Shown in pieces: positions 1 to 12,059 of a stretch of DNA of 64,000 nucleotides (within the stretch, counting starts at the first letter, position 1; every line of letters begins with the position of its first letter). The notes under the pieces are model-generated. The model saw only the letters and a program-made list of their open reading frames with translations. It did not search any database and had not been told where the DNA came from. Made by a program: the position numbers and the translations under genes. Origin of the DNA: Cryptomeria japonica (taxonomy: Eukaryota > Streptophyta > Pinopsida > Cupressales > Cupressaceae); contig NC_081408.1 in the NCBI RefSeq assembly GCF_030272615.1, positions 198,366,841 to 198,430,840 of the forward strand, written 5' to 3'.

Positions 1-686
1 GAGGTCCAAGAAAGTCATTTTTGCCTTTTGTTTCATCCAAATCGGACTTCGGAGACCAAATAGAGAGGCATTTGAAGTTTGAAGCTGTAGCAGAAATTTT
101 CCAGAAATTATAATTTTGCAGACAATTTTCAAATAGTGATATCTCACTCATTCGGACTCCTTTTTTCAAGCATTTTTTTTTTGTTTTGGGGTAGAATTTC
201 ATGATCTGTACAGAGGTGCAGGATTTTTTTGATTTGTGGATACAAGTTTTTCTGAAATCATGAAATCCCAATTTTAACAACTTTGAAGGCTTCGTTCGAG
301 CTCATATGGACTCCTTTTCAGGTGTTGTTTTTTTGAAAGTGCATAATGTTTTTATCTACTTTGATAATTTTCTATTAGTTTGCAGTGATTTTGAGTAGAA
401 ATTGTACTTTCTGTATTTGGTCATTTCTGGCCTATTTGGTATTTGTATTTTGCTTGGATCTTAGTTTAGATCACTTGCAGTATTTGATGGAGTCTTTTAT
501 AGCCTATTTGAGGCAGCTGTAAAATTGAAATCATAAGTCCACCTTGCTTTGTTTTGCAAGTGGCCCATTATACACGCACTATATATAAAGTGCCAAAATC
601 ATCATTTCTGGGGGGGTACTTTGATTGATTGAATTTGGGGGTATCTCTTGTGCTTTGTGCTCTTTTGTTACTTCCTTTTTGCTGAT
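1..686 (+). other. Non-coding leader of a Copia-like element
   Basis: No ORF with recognisable product is present. The stretch runs directly into the gag start at 687 and is T-rich with short A/T homopolymers, as expected for the untranslated leader between primer-binding site and gag. The 5' LTR and primer-binding site are not visible, so the element starts left of the window. Assignment rests on position only. Confidence 0.45.
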
Positions 687-1984
687 ATGGGTTCTCCTAA
701 GTTTCCTCTCTTAACTCCTCATAATTAGGCTACTTGGAAAATTGATGCATGGAGTAAACTTATGGAAAAGGTCTAAGTCGTTATATTGATGGAACTATTG
801 TTTCTCCCATTGATCCTAAGGCTAATCTTGTTGGTCACTTGGATTGGCTCACTAAAAATATCATGGCAATTGGTACCTTAAGAAAGTATGTATCAAAGGA
901 TCTCATTTTTCATATTGAGAAATGTACTCCAATCAAGGATGCTTGGCAAAAGTTTCAAGACTTGTATGGTCAAGTTGATGAGATTACGGGATATCAAATT
1001 GATAGTGATCTCATCATGTTAGATCCCAATAACTTTGATACTATACAATATTATGTCACTAAGGCAAAAGAGTTGAGGGCACAACTCAAAGATTGTGGCA
1101 TTGATAAGAAGGATACTCGATTGATCTTTAATTTGATGGCCAAGCTTCCACAAGAATATGTAGCATTTGTTTCTAGTTTCCAAACCCATAGGATGATGAT
1201 GGGTTCAAGCTACACAATGCCTACATTTGATGCTTTTGCTGAAATGTTGACGATGAAACAAACTAAGTTGATAAGTATGGGCATTCTTAAGACTGCTAAA
1301 TCTCAAGCATTAGTGACAAATCAAGGGAACAAAGGAAATCAAGGAAAGGACAACTCAAACAAGAAGAAATGGCAATCAAAGCCTAAGGACAAAGCATCAC
1401 CTTCTCCACAACAAGGAGATTCATCCTCTTCCAAGAGGGACAATTCACCAAAGAGGGAGAGACCTACTTGTGCCTATTGTAAAAAGTTTGATCATGAGGA
1501 GCATCATTGCCATTCTAAGAAGATTGATCAGCTCACACATATCCTCAAAAAGCATAACATTGATTTGTCTAATGTCTACAAGAATAATGATTCATCAACT
1601 TCTACTTCCACACAATCAAAAGGGAAAGAGAAAGAATTCATGGTTTCTACAAGTGGGAAGACTCACTCTTTTGGGACAAGAAAAGGAAAAGCTCTTTGTG
1701 CTACTACCAGTCATGATTCAAGGAGATGGCTTCTAGATTCAGGAGCTTCTCATCATATGACATCTTCACAATCTATGTTCTCTACATTTGAGCCTTGCAC
1801 CATGCCACAGATTTTGATGGGAAATCATACATACATGGATGTGATTGGGAAAGGATATATTGTCATTGGTGATAACTCCTTCAATGATGTGTTGTGTGTA
1901 CCCCATTTGAAAAACAATCTCCTTTATATCTATCAAATCACACATGGTACAACTAAGAGAATTATGGAGTTAACACCTGAGTGA
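687..1984 (+). pseudogene. Copia-type gag-protease, broken
   Basis: Encodes capsid/nucleocapsid and the aspartic protease of a Ty1/Copia element. The natural start is probably the ATG at 687 (MGSPKFPLL), but a TAG at 726-728 and a one-base frameshift near 768-772 separate it from the long open frame at 773-1984. In order: a gag capsid region of the UBN2 type (about 780-1260), a Lys/Ser-rich linker, a CCHC zinc knuckle (CAYCKKFDHEEHHC, near 1468), and a retropepsin with active site LDSGASHH near 1735-1757. The frame ends in TGA at 1982-1984, where Copia polyproteins normally continue into the pre-integrase region. One more frameshift near 2005 links it to the next ORF, so both were once a single polyprotein. 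Family assignment is firm from the protease motif; the protein cannot be made intact. Confidence 0.85.
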
Positions 1985-2004
1985 GTTTTCATTAGAGACT
2001 TGGA

Positions 2005-2864
2005 GACGAGCTATTATTGCGACTGGGGTGGTTGATCATGCATCTCAGTTATACTCCTTTTCAGATTTTGTTGATGATGTTGATTTCACATATGATGATT
2101 ATTCATATGATGATCACACTTCTTATGATGGTTCAGATTTTGAGGAGAACTTTGGGTACTTGAACTTGGGGATCCTCACATGTGACCCTGTTCTTGAGCC
2201 TTGTGTTTCATCTCCTCCTATTGATATCACATCACCTATTGCACCTGATGATGGAGATAGTGCAACCATTTTGCCTTCATGTGATTCAGTGCAGCAGGAT
2301 ATACATTGTCTTCCATCTTCAGAGTCATGGGATGAGTACTTGACAGACATTGCAGATTTAGGAGACATCATTGATGATATTCATCTTCTCTTTGATGAAG
2401 ATTATCCTTCTTCGATTGCTGCGAGGGAACACTCTGACCCTCTTGTTCATTCTCTACATGATCATTCTTTCAAGGTTGATATGATTGTGGATACTTATGT
2501 ACAACACTTGGAGGAGGTCTCTTTATCCTTTGAGGAGACATGTGAGTCTTTGGGACTTGTTCTACTATCATCTCCACTAGATCTTGGAGTACCTTTCTTA
2601 GTAGTGTGGAGCAATTTACCACCTTTGGAAGGGGTATCTTTCATCTTCGACATGGGGACACTTGAGCAATTTTTAGAGACTTCATTCATCATGATTTTTT
2701 TTCATACATATTCCCTTCATGATAGGGGAGACTTCATGGATACACCTTTGGTTTTGTTTCTTCCTAAGGGGAGGAATGTTATTTGGTGTTCATGGAATAG
2801 TTTCTCCATTTATTCTCGACCTTCTACCATTGGTGCAAATTCTACATTGAGGGGGGCTTCCTAG
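2005..2864 (+). pseudogene. Asp-rich ORF replacing pol in the Copia-like element
   Basis: An open frame of about 285 codons, out of frame with the protease. Its first residues (RAIIATGVVDHASQLYSF) match the pre-integrase segment that follows the protease in Copia polyproteins, so it is a continuation of the polyprotein and has no ATG of its own. After that it does not resemble integrase, RT or RNase H. It is instead very acidic (DD, DY, DE clusters over roughly residues 18-135), then Leu/Ser-rich. The element reaches its polypurine tract only 0.3 kb later, so pol is absent and the element is non-autonomous. The function of the acidic tail is unknown; it could be degenerate sequence kept open by chance, but its length argues against that. 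Confidence 0.6.
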
Positions 2865-3149
2865 CTTCTCTTCTTCTTCTCTCATATGGGAGGGACTTTC
2901 TCCTCACATGGGGTTTTGTTCCTCACATGCTTCTATGAGAGATCATTGTATCTAGTTTTCATCTCTCTTTTGGGGGAGGGTTTTTTCCCATTAGGTTTTT
3001 CTCTCTTTCCCGGCTTTGTGAGAGATTGCATTGCATTGGTTTTCATGCATTTGCACTTGTACATGGGTACCTAACATGGCCTTGTAGCTGGGACCCATAT
3101 TGCATTGCTTAGCTGCATTGTAAACTTAAATGCATTCCCTTGAGTTGCA
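2865..3149 (+). other. 3' untranslated part of the Copia-like element
   Basis: T-rich, with repeated TCTCTC/CTTCTTC and TTTGCATTG-like words and no credible gene. A short open frame at 2886-3074 is of low complexity and is not supported. The stretch lies between the acidic ORF and the polypurine tract. Confidence 0.5.
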
Positions 3150-3150
3150 C

Positions 3151-3161
3151 TTAAGGGGGGG
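3151..3161 (+). promoter_or_regulatory. Polypurine tract of the Copia-like element
   Basis: The sequence TTAAGGGGGGG lies immediately before the TGTTGG that opens the 3' LTR. This is the usual position and composition of the plus-strand primer for LTR retroelements. Confidence 0.7.
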
Positions 3162-3605
3162 TGTTGGTGTAAATAATTATTCATCATGGATATTATTACA
3201 CCTTACTTAAGTTTACTTAGGAAATACATTTCATAGTAGTTCGGGTATGAGACACTTGGGTGTTTGTGCCACATTGGGATAGTGTGTGTAGGAAAATTTC
3301 CACCTTTTATGGTGTGATCTTGTTACTACTTTATCATATCCACTTATTGTGGGATGATAATTCCACCTTCGGTGGGTGATCCACCTCATGCAAAATATTT
3401 TATTGTTTCTCCTACCTACCACACCTATTTCCTACCTACCCTTGTTTCTTATTGAGCCACATGCCATGTTTGTGTGTTCACATATCCATATAGCCTGGCC
3501 TATATATGCAGGCTCATATTCATTGTAACAATAACTATTGATCATTCATCTATTGATGGGAATACAGTTTATTCTTGTCCTATATTTTGTCTCTCTATTT
3601 TGTAC
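3162..3605 (+). repeat. 3' LTR of the Copia-like element (right end uncertain)
   Basis: Begins TGTTGGTGTAAATAATTATT directly after the polypurine tract. It contains a good TATA box (TATATATG at 3501-3508) about 100 bp before the proposed end, as expected for a short Copia LTR. The right boundary (…TTTTGTACA, 3605) is a guess from length and a terminal CA; the 5' LTR is outside the window, so it cannot be checked here. Confidence 0.6.
3501..3508 (+). promoter_or_regulatory. TATA box in LTR
   Basis: TATATATG within the LTR, followed by TGCAGGCTCATATTC and a run of CATT words. It is placed like the core promoter driving genomic RNA in plant Copia LTRs. Confidence 0.55.
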
Positions 3606-5329
3606 ATTTCATTGAACTCTTGATCTTGGCAAAATCTCATAGGATTGATTATGATTACTGATGTTATTGCATATCCTGATGATGGGTATATATATAGATA
3701 TATATGTTGTGCAGGTATTTTATGTTTTTTTTCAATGCAAATACAAGACATAGACTCCACCTAGATTCATTGGTCTAAGCATGCCTAAACAATCCTCGAT
3801 GGTGGTATATGGAGATAGCATTAAGGCCCAAGTGACCTAACCCAAGTCATCATCCTAAATTATGATGATAATCTTGGTCTTGAGTCTACCTTCTTGGATT
3901 GCCATGAAAACAATGTCCATGTACCCTATGTCAGTGATCTTTGGTTGTGTGGTTATGATGTATTTATCTTGTGATGATTATTATCATTAATGTCATGTTT
4001 TATTAATAATATTTATGTTATTAATAATATTATTAATGGTATAAATATTTCTCATCCTTATTATTATTATTATAAATATTATTATTTTTAGCACCTTTAT
4101 GTGATCTAATTGTAGTAGTTGATATTATTATATTTACTCCCTTTTTGTATTTATGTGAGCACAATTATAGTGCAAGTGTTATTTATGTTGGTGGAGGTAA
4201 ATGATATTAATTTAATAAAATATAATTTTGGTGGGAGTTCATTGTAAATTTGACAATTAATTAACGAAGTCAATTAATAAAATTTATGTCTATAATGGTT
4301 TTTTGGTTGTTTTTGGAGAGGGAAATTAATTTTGTTTGGTTTTTGGTTTTTTTTTGGCGGGGGCGTTTTGGCTTGCGACATTTTTGGGGGAGGTTTTTGG
4401 AGTGGAGTTTGGATGAAATTATTACAATTTTGGGGCTTGGATTTTGTGGAGGTTTGGATTGAAGATTTATTAGATTCATTTAAGGCTTGGATTGTGAGAG
4501 GATTTTTCTTGGGATTGATTTAATTTTTTATTATTTGGAGAGGTATTGACTGGAGTGAATTGGTGTGAATGCTTCTCCATTTCCTTGTTTTATTTTAGAG
4601 TTTCAAGATAGTGTTCTTCTTCATTCTTTTTTATTCTTTGAATTTATTATTTTGAAGTGGAAATATGGTGTGTCTATGATCACTTGTATCAATTTGAAAA
4701 ATTGTTTTAAATTTCAGTTTGAAATGTTAACTTTCGATTCGAAATGCATTTGATTTCATTGAGAAAATTGGGGTTGTTTGTAAGTATTGTTGTCCTTTTT
4801 TCTATAAGAGTGTCTTGGAATTGAATTGATTATGTTTCTGGACGCAAAAACAAGCATCCCTCATATGGGTCTTGCCCTAATTTTGCCTCCTAAGTCAATA
4901 TGTTTCCCAATTAAGCATCACAAGTCACCCCTACACAACTACACAACTACAAGTGTAACTATATAGTTGCAGGCTACAACTGCATAATTATAGGCTGCAA
5001 CTACATAGCTAAAAGCCATAATTATGTAGTAAGATCCCTTGATTGTGCAACATTGGGCTACAAGTGCACAGGTATTGACTCAATTTTGTGTGTCTTCTGT
5101 TTTAACCTAATTTGGTCCCAAGAGCGTTCTAGAGGCTCAGTTTGGTCCTGTACCCTATTGATCATATTATTTTGGGTCTATATGATCTATTTTGGGTTGA
5201 TTTGTGTTCATATGTCCATCACAAATATTGGTTGTGAAGGAATCCAGTTGATTTTGCATTTGGCAGTGGTTTCATGGTTGAATCCTTGATGAATAAGGCC
5301 TAGAAAGGCCTATGTGTATGGCTATGTAT
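3606..5329. other. Gene-free AT-rich DNA
   Basis: No coding region can be supported. The part at 3990-4270 is TTATTA/ATTATT-rich. At 4920-5040 a loose series of short related words (CAACTACA, GCAACTACATAG) suggests decayed small tandem repeats. Small open frames at 4332-4753 and 5053-5289 have no recognisable content. Confidence 0.5.
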
Positions 5330-6190
5330 TTCAATTATTGATTATGGATTCATGAATGATCTATATGAGATATTTATTTCCTTAATCATTTATGATTTAT
5401 CAATCAAATCCTAGGGTATAGGTATCTAGATTCACTAAGGGTGAGTGGCTCTGGGTGTCGGGGCCCTAAAGAGGCTACTAGGATAAAACATTGGAGAGTT
5501 TCTTAATCAAGTGATAACCTAATTAATGAACTGGGGTGAAACCCATTAACAAGATAATATGGTGCCCCACCCATGGACTTGAGTTCTTGTACTAATTAAT
5601 GATAGGATTGGGAAGGACTGGTCGTCTAAGGGGCGTTGATTTGGCATAATTGAACCTCCTTGTTTTCATGAAAGGATTGTTCAGTTCCACATGAGTTGTG
5701 AAATGGGGGTTGAGGCCTAGAGAGGCTATTAGGATAGCCCATGTTGAGGCTATGAAATGACACTCTTTACTTTTTGTACTCTAGTATCCTATCCTGGTTG
5801 ATTATGAGTGGAAGCCTCTGGCGGATCCTTGACATGCTTCATGTTTGTGCTTTATACTTATGTATACCTTTTGTTCTAATGGATGCTAGTGTTGTGCTTG
5901 ATAGTAGACCTTGTTTCTCCTTCTTGTTGGCTTGTTTGTTTGGGGTCTTGTTTCTATCTCATGAGCACAGTGGGGTGGACCTGAGGGTTCCACATGGTTG
6001 GGTGGTTGTTACGAAACTCTATTAGGGACCGATGACTTGTTCGTATGCATTGGGAAAGATCTTATCTTCTTCATTCTAGTGTCTATATCTTTCAGTTGCA
6101 AGATATTCAATAAATGTAAATGTAACATGATATGTATTATTGAGAATCATTGTAACTGTATTATTATTGATTCTTGAATAATCCATAGGG
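5330..6190. repeat. Diverged LTR-like repeat, copy 1
   Basis: Reads as a diverged copy of the reverse complement of about 56290-57200. Shared blocks include GGGTTCCACATGGTT (near 5976 here, near 56563 there) and AGGCTATTAGGATA with GTTGAGGCTATG (5720-5755 here). The family looks like an LTR because the other copy ends in TGTAACGCCCC, a frequent plant LTR terminus. Both copies are worn; no coding region is linked here. Confidence 0.5.
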
Positions 6191-6349
6191 AGGTTAATGT
6201 AGTTTAGATTGAGGGTTAGTGCACGATCAAGGGGGGCCAAAAAGTGGCGATGTGAAAAAAATAGCCTTCTTCACTCGCCTAAAAATGTGAAAATCCGTGT
6301 TGACTTTTTGCTTGGCCTAGGTGTCAGTACACCTTGGCCTGGTAATTAC
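6191..6349. other. Spacer left of the AT array
   Basis: Short unique-looking sequence with GGGGGGCCAAAAAGTGGCG near 6230. No gene is supported. Confidence 0.4.
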
Positions 6350-7098
6350 CTATGCAAATCAGATATCCGATTGTTATTTGTAATTTTAATTTGAAAAATA
6401 TATTATATGTTACATATTATATAATATATAGTCTATTATTATATTATATATAATATAATAATGTAATATTATATTATATATAATATTATATTATATATAA
6501 TATTATATTATTATATTATATTATAATATAATATAATATTATAATATTATATTATATTATAATATAATATTATATTATATTATAATATAATATTATATTA
6601 TATTATAATATAATATTATATTATATTATATTATATTATAATATAATATTATAATATTATATTATATTATAATATAATATTATATTATTATATTATATTA
6701 TAATATAATATTATATTATATTATATTATATTATAATATAATATTATATTATATTATATTATATTATAATATAATATTATATTATATTATATTATAATAT
6801 AATATTATAATATTATAATATAATATTATATTATATTATAATATAATATAATATTATAATATTATATTATAATATAATATAATATTATAATATTATATTA
6901 TAATATAATATAATATTATAATATTATATTATAATATAATATAATATAATATAATATTATATTATAATATAATATTATATTATAATATAATATTATATTA
7001 TAATATTATATTATATTATAATATATTATATAATATATTATTATATTATATATGTTATTTAAAAATAATTTAAGTGTAAAAATCGGATATCCAATTTT
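6350..7098. repeat. AT-rich palindromic array with inverted GATATC arms
   Basis: A core of about 660 bp (about 6400-7060) consists only of A and T, built from ATAATATTATATTAT-type words that are near-palindromic and would fold extensively. It is bounded on the left by AAATCAGATATCCGATTGTTA (from about 6356) and on the right by AAAAATCGGATATCCAATTTT (from about 7077). These flanks are imperfect inverted copies of each other over roughly 40 bp. The same GATATCCGATT motif flanks the fold-back element at 34782-38310. Confidence 0.7.
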
Positions 7099-7416
7099 CT
7101 GAGACTTTTATATTTTGATAGTGGCAGCCCGTGAGTCATTTTTAACTCATGGGTCGTGCGATTTCATCACAACCCGATATCTGTTCCATCTGATATCCCC
7201 TTTTTTGACAAAAAATTGCTAAAAGATAGATTCAGAGGTAAGAATTTTATTGTTTTGAATCACTTTCATTCTTTTTTTGTATTTTTTGTTAATGTTTATT
7301 TGATTTTTCATTGAAAATATGGTTTTTTTAATGGAAACTAGGTTTTTTTAAATCAAATACCTAATTGTTTAAGTTTGTTAACTAAACTTAATTATTTACA
7401 ATCAATTAGGTTAAAA
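7099..7416 (+). promoter_or_regulatory. Upstream region and probable 5' UTR intron of the split gene
   Basis: Contains two more GATATC words (7171-7200: CCCGATATCTG and CTGATATCCCC). A consensus splice donor (AGAG|GTAAGAAT, intron from 7238) and acceptor (ATCAATTAG|G, intron end 7409) suggest an untranslated first exon with an intron just before the ATG at 7417. No convincing TATA box was found. Confidence 0.4.
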
Positions 7417-8433
7417 ATGGGGGATAACAATGAAAACACTGATGAACAACAACTGCAACAGCCAAACCCTGATTTGCCAAACCCCCCCTCAATTCAGGAT
7501 TTGATTGCACAAAATTTGAATGAATTGAGGGGGATTGCAGAAGTTTATCGTAGTATCCCTCGTCTAAACCCAATGTTTGATCCTCTCACGTCAATCATAA
7601 AAAGTATGGAAACCATGACTGAGGAGCACGATGCTGCCCTTTTGTGGCAAGATTCTATGAGGGAAAAATATGCAGATGGCTTGTCGTATAAGGATATCAA
7701 AGATCTTGAGATATCCAAAGCTGAAATCACCTCATTGTTTGTCAATCCCTATACTGGTCAGCCTGTAGATCCCAAAAAAATAAAACTTTCTATTAAATGG
7801 TGCACAAATGATGGGATTGTGAAAAACCTTTGGGATCATTGGTGGATGGTTTTCGACAAACCACCCAACAACAATCTTGATATCCCCTTCTATTTTATAA
7901 AAAAATTGTATGCTGAGTTTGTTTTACACAAACATGTGAACTACTTTGACATCCAACCTTTCCAAGGTGTAGGTTTAGGTATGCCCCAAAATAGACTTGG
8001 GGCAGTCAGAGTAGTTCAGGGCCTGTATGTCCCCCCTCCTCCTGTTGATCCCCCACCTGTAGTGCAGCATCCTGATATCATTCATGAGGCGGCTTCACGA
8101 ACCATATCAGTTATTCACTCTTTAAGTAGCCTTTTGGTTTCTCAGGCCGCATCAGTAGCTCAGCCTACTGTTGATGGTAGTGGTGCATCTAGTGGCATTG
8201 ACACATCATCCTCAGCTCCACACATATGTGTGCCCCATAGTTGTGTCATGTGTGGGCACGTATGCTTGGGTCCAGTAGGACAGCCCGTCGATCATCCTGT
8301 GGATAGTGCAGATTATGAGGTGCATGAGATTCATGATGCACCAAATGTTATTACATAGACTAGAGGATACCATAGGGACTCCTCACGTGCTAGAGGTGAG
8401 GAGGCACCATCATCATACATTGATGATGTTGTG

Positions 8434-8534
8434 GTAAGATTTGTATTTTCACAGTTCATGTTATATTTTAATTAAATATTTATAAATTAGATAATATTAA
8501 GTACTAATTTTTATTTACATGGTCTATTTAATAG
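8434..8534 (+). other. Intron of the split gene
   Basis: Starts GTAAGATTTG and ends TTTAATAG with T/A-rich interior. Donor and acceptor preserve the reading frame (phase 0) from GATGATGTTGTG into TTGATGACCGAG. Confidence 0.6.
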
Positions 8535-8698
8535 TTGATGACCGAGGATGAGTTTAGACATATTCAGGAGGGCACCTTGTTGGCTATTTCATTTGGCCTT
8601 GATAGCTTGACGATACATATATTATTGCACCTAGTCATTTGTATTTTATTGTACATACATGCTCATCATTTATATTGGTCTTAATTAGATTATGTAGT

Positions 8699-10103
8699 TG
8701 TAGACGTCTAAAAAATGGTCAACGCTTGCGGAATCATACTTTAACATTTGTGCATTGCCTTATTTTAGGGTTCTTGCGTCGCATTAACATTTCTTCTATG
8801 TTGCGCACTTGGTCTTTATCATTTGCGAGCATCGAGTCCTTCTTCTGCATTCCTTATGTTTATCACTTTCACATTTGGTCTTGTTGATAACAATCTTCAG
8901 TTATGATTTTCATCGATCTTATCTTGTCGCATCAATGTGCATGCTCATTTGTCATATTTTGGACATTGTCAATCCTAATCGATGATAGAAATAGGGTTTT
9001 GTCCTCTTGTCAATCTTGTCATTTTGTGATCGATTTGTCATCAATCCTTGTCCTCTTGTCAATCTCATCAATTTTGTGATCAATTTGTCGTCGATCGTTG
9101 TTAATTTTAATCGTGTCAATTTGGATCAATTATTGTTCCTCGTCAATTGGCGCCTTTCAATTTGGTCTCTTTATCAATCTTGGTCAATTCATCAACCAAT
9201 CTCAATCATTGGTCTCTTTATCAATCTTGGTCAATTCATCAACCAATCTCAATCATTTATCAACACTGGTCCTTTGTCAATCAGAATCATGATCGAACCT
9301 ACATCAATTATCTTTTGTCAAGACATAATTGTCGTCCTTGCATTTCTAATTCATCTTCTAGGGTTTTATGATTTATTTATTTAATCTTGTTTGTCATTTT
9401 CCCTCTAGGTTAAATAATTTATTTATTTATCCTAAGTCTTCTTATCACAATCAAATTTTTATTTAATTGGCTAATTAATTCCTTCTCTTTTTGTGAATTA
9501 ATTAATGAATGAAAAAGTATTAATTAATTCACCTAATTTTATAATTTCTCCTAAATTCCTAAATTTCTATTTCTATTTCAAATTCTTGTCATAACTCCTT
9601 GCATAGCAATTTGTCATAAATTGTCATAACACCTTGCAAAGCAATTTGTCATACACTTGTCATAATTTTTCTATTCTTGATTTGAATTTCCATTCGAATC
9701 AATTTCATGCTAATCTTGTCTTTTCTCCAATTTGTATATAAATTGGATGAATTTCTTCAATCAAGCATCCCAATTAATTACATTTTTGAATTGATCTGAT
9801 CCGAATCAATCATGCTTCTAGTATCCTTATGTTGTCATCTCATTTTGTCAATCTTGCTTTCATCTCATGCTTATGCACTTGTAGGTGAGATCAACAAACA
9901 CACTAATTTGAAGGAGAAAGAAGGACAATGGAGAATTTTGGAGGAGACATTCGCATTTTTTTGATGGTTTGCATTTGATTTGAATGTCTTATTTTCAATC
10001 TCTATTGAATGTTATTAGGATTTCTTGTCATTGCAATCTAGTTTTTTGTGATTGATCTAGTCTAATTTATATTGCTTTGATGATTTCCAAATTCCTAGTT
10101 ACA
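8699..10103 (+). repeat. 5' LTR of the gypsy element
   Basis: Begins TGTAGACGTCTAAAA and ends CCTAGTTACA, matching 22040-23449 throughout with scattered substitutions. It contains a TATA box (TATATAAA, 9735-9742) and a 47-bp direct duplication (GGTCTCTTTATCAATCTTGG…) at 9164-9210 and 9211-9257. The left target duplication GTAGT is at 8694-8698. Confidence 0.95.
9735..9742 (+). promoter_or_regulatory. TATA box of the gypsy LTR
   Basis: TATATAAA in the 5' LTR. The equivalent in the 3' LTR (about 23081-23088) reads TTTATAAA, so the copies have diverged at the core promoter. Confidence 0.55.
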
Positions 10104-10108
10104 TTTTC

Positions 10109-10126
10109 TGGTGAACCCGACGTGAA
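10109..10126 (+). promoter_or_regulatory. Primer-binding site of the gypsy element
   Basis: TGGTGAACCCGACGTGAA starts five bases after the LTR end and opens with the TGG that pairs with a tRNA CCA tail. I could not assign the tRNA from memory. Confidence 0.65.
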
Positions 10127-10203
10127 CTAACCATTTAACCTTGTTTTGAGTGACTTTTGAGCTGATTTGCAAGTGAAAACCCAAGAAAACAAAGCAATTC
10201 AGA

Positions 10204-10341
10204 CCTTTCTGGACACTCCGGTGCCTGTGTAGAAGGGATTTGTGCCTATACAGAAGGGATCTACGCCTATGTAGCTTAGATATGTGCCTATGTAGCCTAG
10301 ATCTATGCCTATGTAGCTGAGATCTGCGCCTGTGTGAGGCC
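10204..10341 (+). repeat. 21-22 bp tandem repeat in the gypsy leader
   Basis: Five to six diverged units of the form GTGCCTATGTAGCCTAGATCT, with the CTGTGTAG/CTATGTAG core recurring about every 21 bp. It lies in the untranslated leader. Confidence 0.7.
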
Positions 10342-12059
10342 AAAAATAGGGGTAAAAATAGTTGTTTTCACTTGCAAGTTTGTCTATTTGCAATCTATTT
10401 CTTGCATTATGGTTTGTTGATACTAATTCTCTGTGCAACACCTTGGCATTACGTGTGATGAAGACTAAGAATGAAACTACTAACAAATCTTATGCAGGAC
10501 ATGGTCAAAGACTTCTATTAAAACATCTTGCATGTGATTTTTAAAGTAGTTGCACATTTAGTTTCCTAAAGGTTAATGAACACCATGCATGCTTTGTTTG
10601 TTTTCAATTTGATTGTGTGTTTTAAGCCTTAGAATTGAGCCTACCTCCTGATTTGCCTGGCACTTTGCATAGGCATTGGTGAGAGGGAATGACCCTAAGT
10701 GGTGACGGGCTAAAACCAAGCTCTTCTGAACCACTCTAAATAACTGTGGATGCAACGAAAGTTGTAGACAATGGGTGTTGGAATGGTATTGCGATGATTT
10801 ATTCACTGGATCAATACCCACCCAAATGGATGCCCTTACAAGAACCTTTTGTTTGTAAAGACCAAAAACCTTCTATCTGTTGGCTCAGGTGTTGTGATAC
10901 ACACATGCCAAAGACACCTCTCATGTACTCCTTAGTTAGAGATAGCAAGTTCTTGGGAAGTGATGCCCCTTGAACTCAAAGCTTGGTATGTCCGAGAAGT
11001 GAGTGCACTATAAGGGGGAGCCAGTGCTACCAAGCGTCTAGCTATCCGGCTAAGTGTTGTATTTTATGGTTAGAGGATTCAACAGATATTGTCCTTGCCA
11101 GCCATAGGAGTTGTTGTAAATATGCTTGATTGTCTGGAGTCAAAGTTAAACAAACATTTTTTTTTTCATGATTGTCAAAGGTTCCATTAAAAACAAACTT
11201 TCAAAAGTGCTCATAATCAACTTGGATTTTCAAAATCAACAACATTCAACTCAAAACACAATCCAAACAAAGGTCCAAATTTGTCCAAGTATTCATCCAA
11301 CATTTGAACATGGTCGTCAACACATTAAATGTCTTTGTTTCAAAATTCATGTCACTTTAGGTTAGGTTTTGCATAGTCCCACTTAGGTCCTAAGGAATAT
11401 TGTCATCTCCTTTCATTTTAGTCCTTTTCATTGCAAGCATCCTCATTTTGCACTTAGGTCCAAGATCATTTTCCCTAAGTTTGCATTTCATTGTCATATC
11501 CAAGACAGATTTCCATTTAGGTTGCATAGGTTGCATTTCACATATTCCAAGTCATTGGTTTTCACATTTCCTTATCATTGCATTGTCATATCATATCCTT
11601 AGATCATTTTCATATCATATCCTAAGTCATTGTCATAATCATTGCTTTCTTGCACATAGTCTCAAAAACTAGGTTTTGTCATACTTGAGTAATCCAAGTC
11701 TTTGAATAAAACCTAAGTCATTGTTAGGAAGTCTAGACCTTATCAAACTTTTGTCTTTTTGTCATCAATTTCATTTGGTCAAACCTAGCTTAGTATCCAA
11801 GCATATAGGGGAGACATTATCATTTTGTTCTTTTGTCACTTGGTCCTTTTGTCCTTTGAGGTCTAGACATCATTTCAATTTCCTAAGGGTCTCTTTTTAG
11901 ATTTGCATTCCAAAAATTTTGTCAAAATCTTGAAAAACAACCAAAAACATAGGTTGCATTCTTGCCATAGATTGCATTTTCATCTATTTGGTTTGCATTT
12001 AGTTTCATATCATACATCATCCTTGAAAAATTCCAAAAATATTCCATTTGCATAGTGAC
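10342..12059 (+). other. Untranslated leader of the gypsy element
   Basis: About 1.7 kb without a credible gene. It is CATTT/TCATT-rich toward 11400-12000 (many CATTTTCATATC-like words). Long leaders of this kind are usual for Tat/Ogre-type elements. Small frames at 10746-10973 and 11400-11672 show no domain. Confidence 0.6.
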
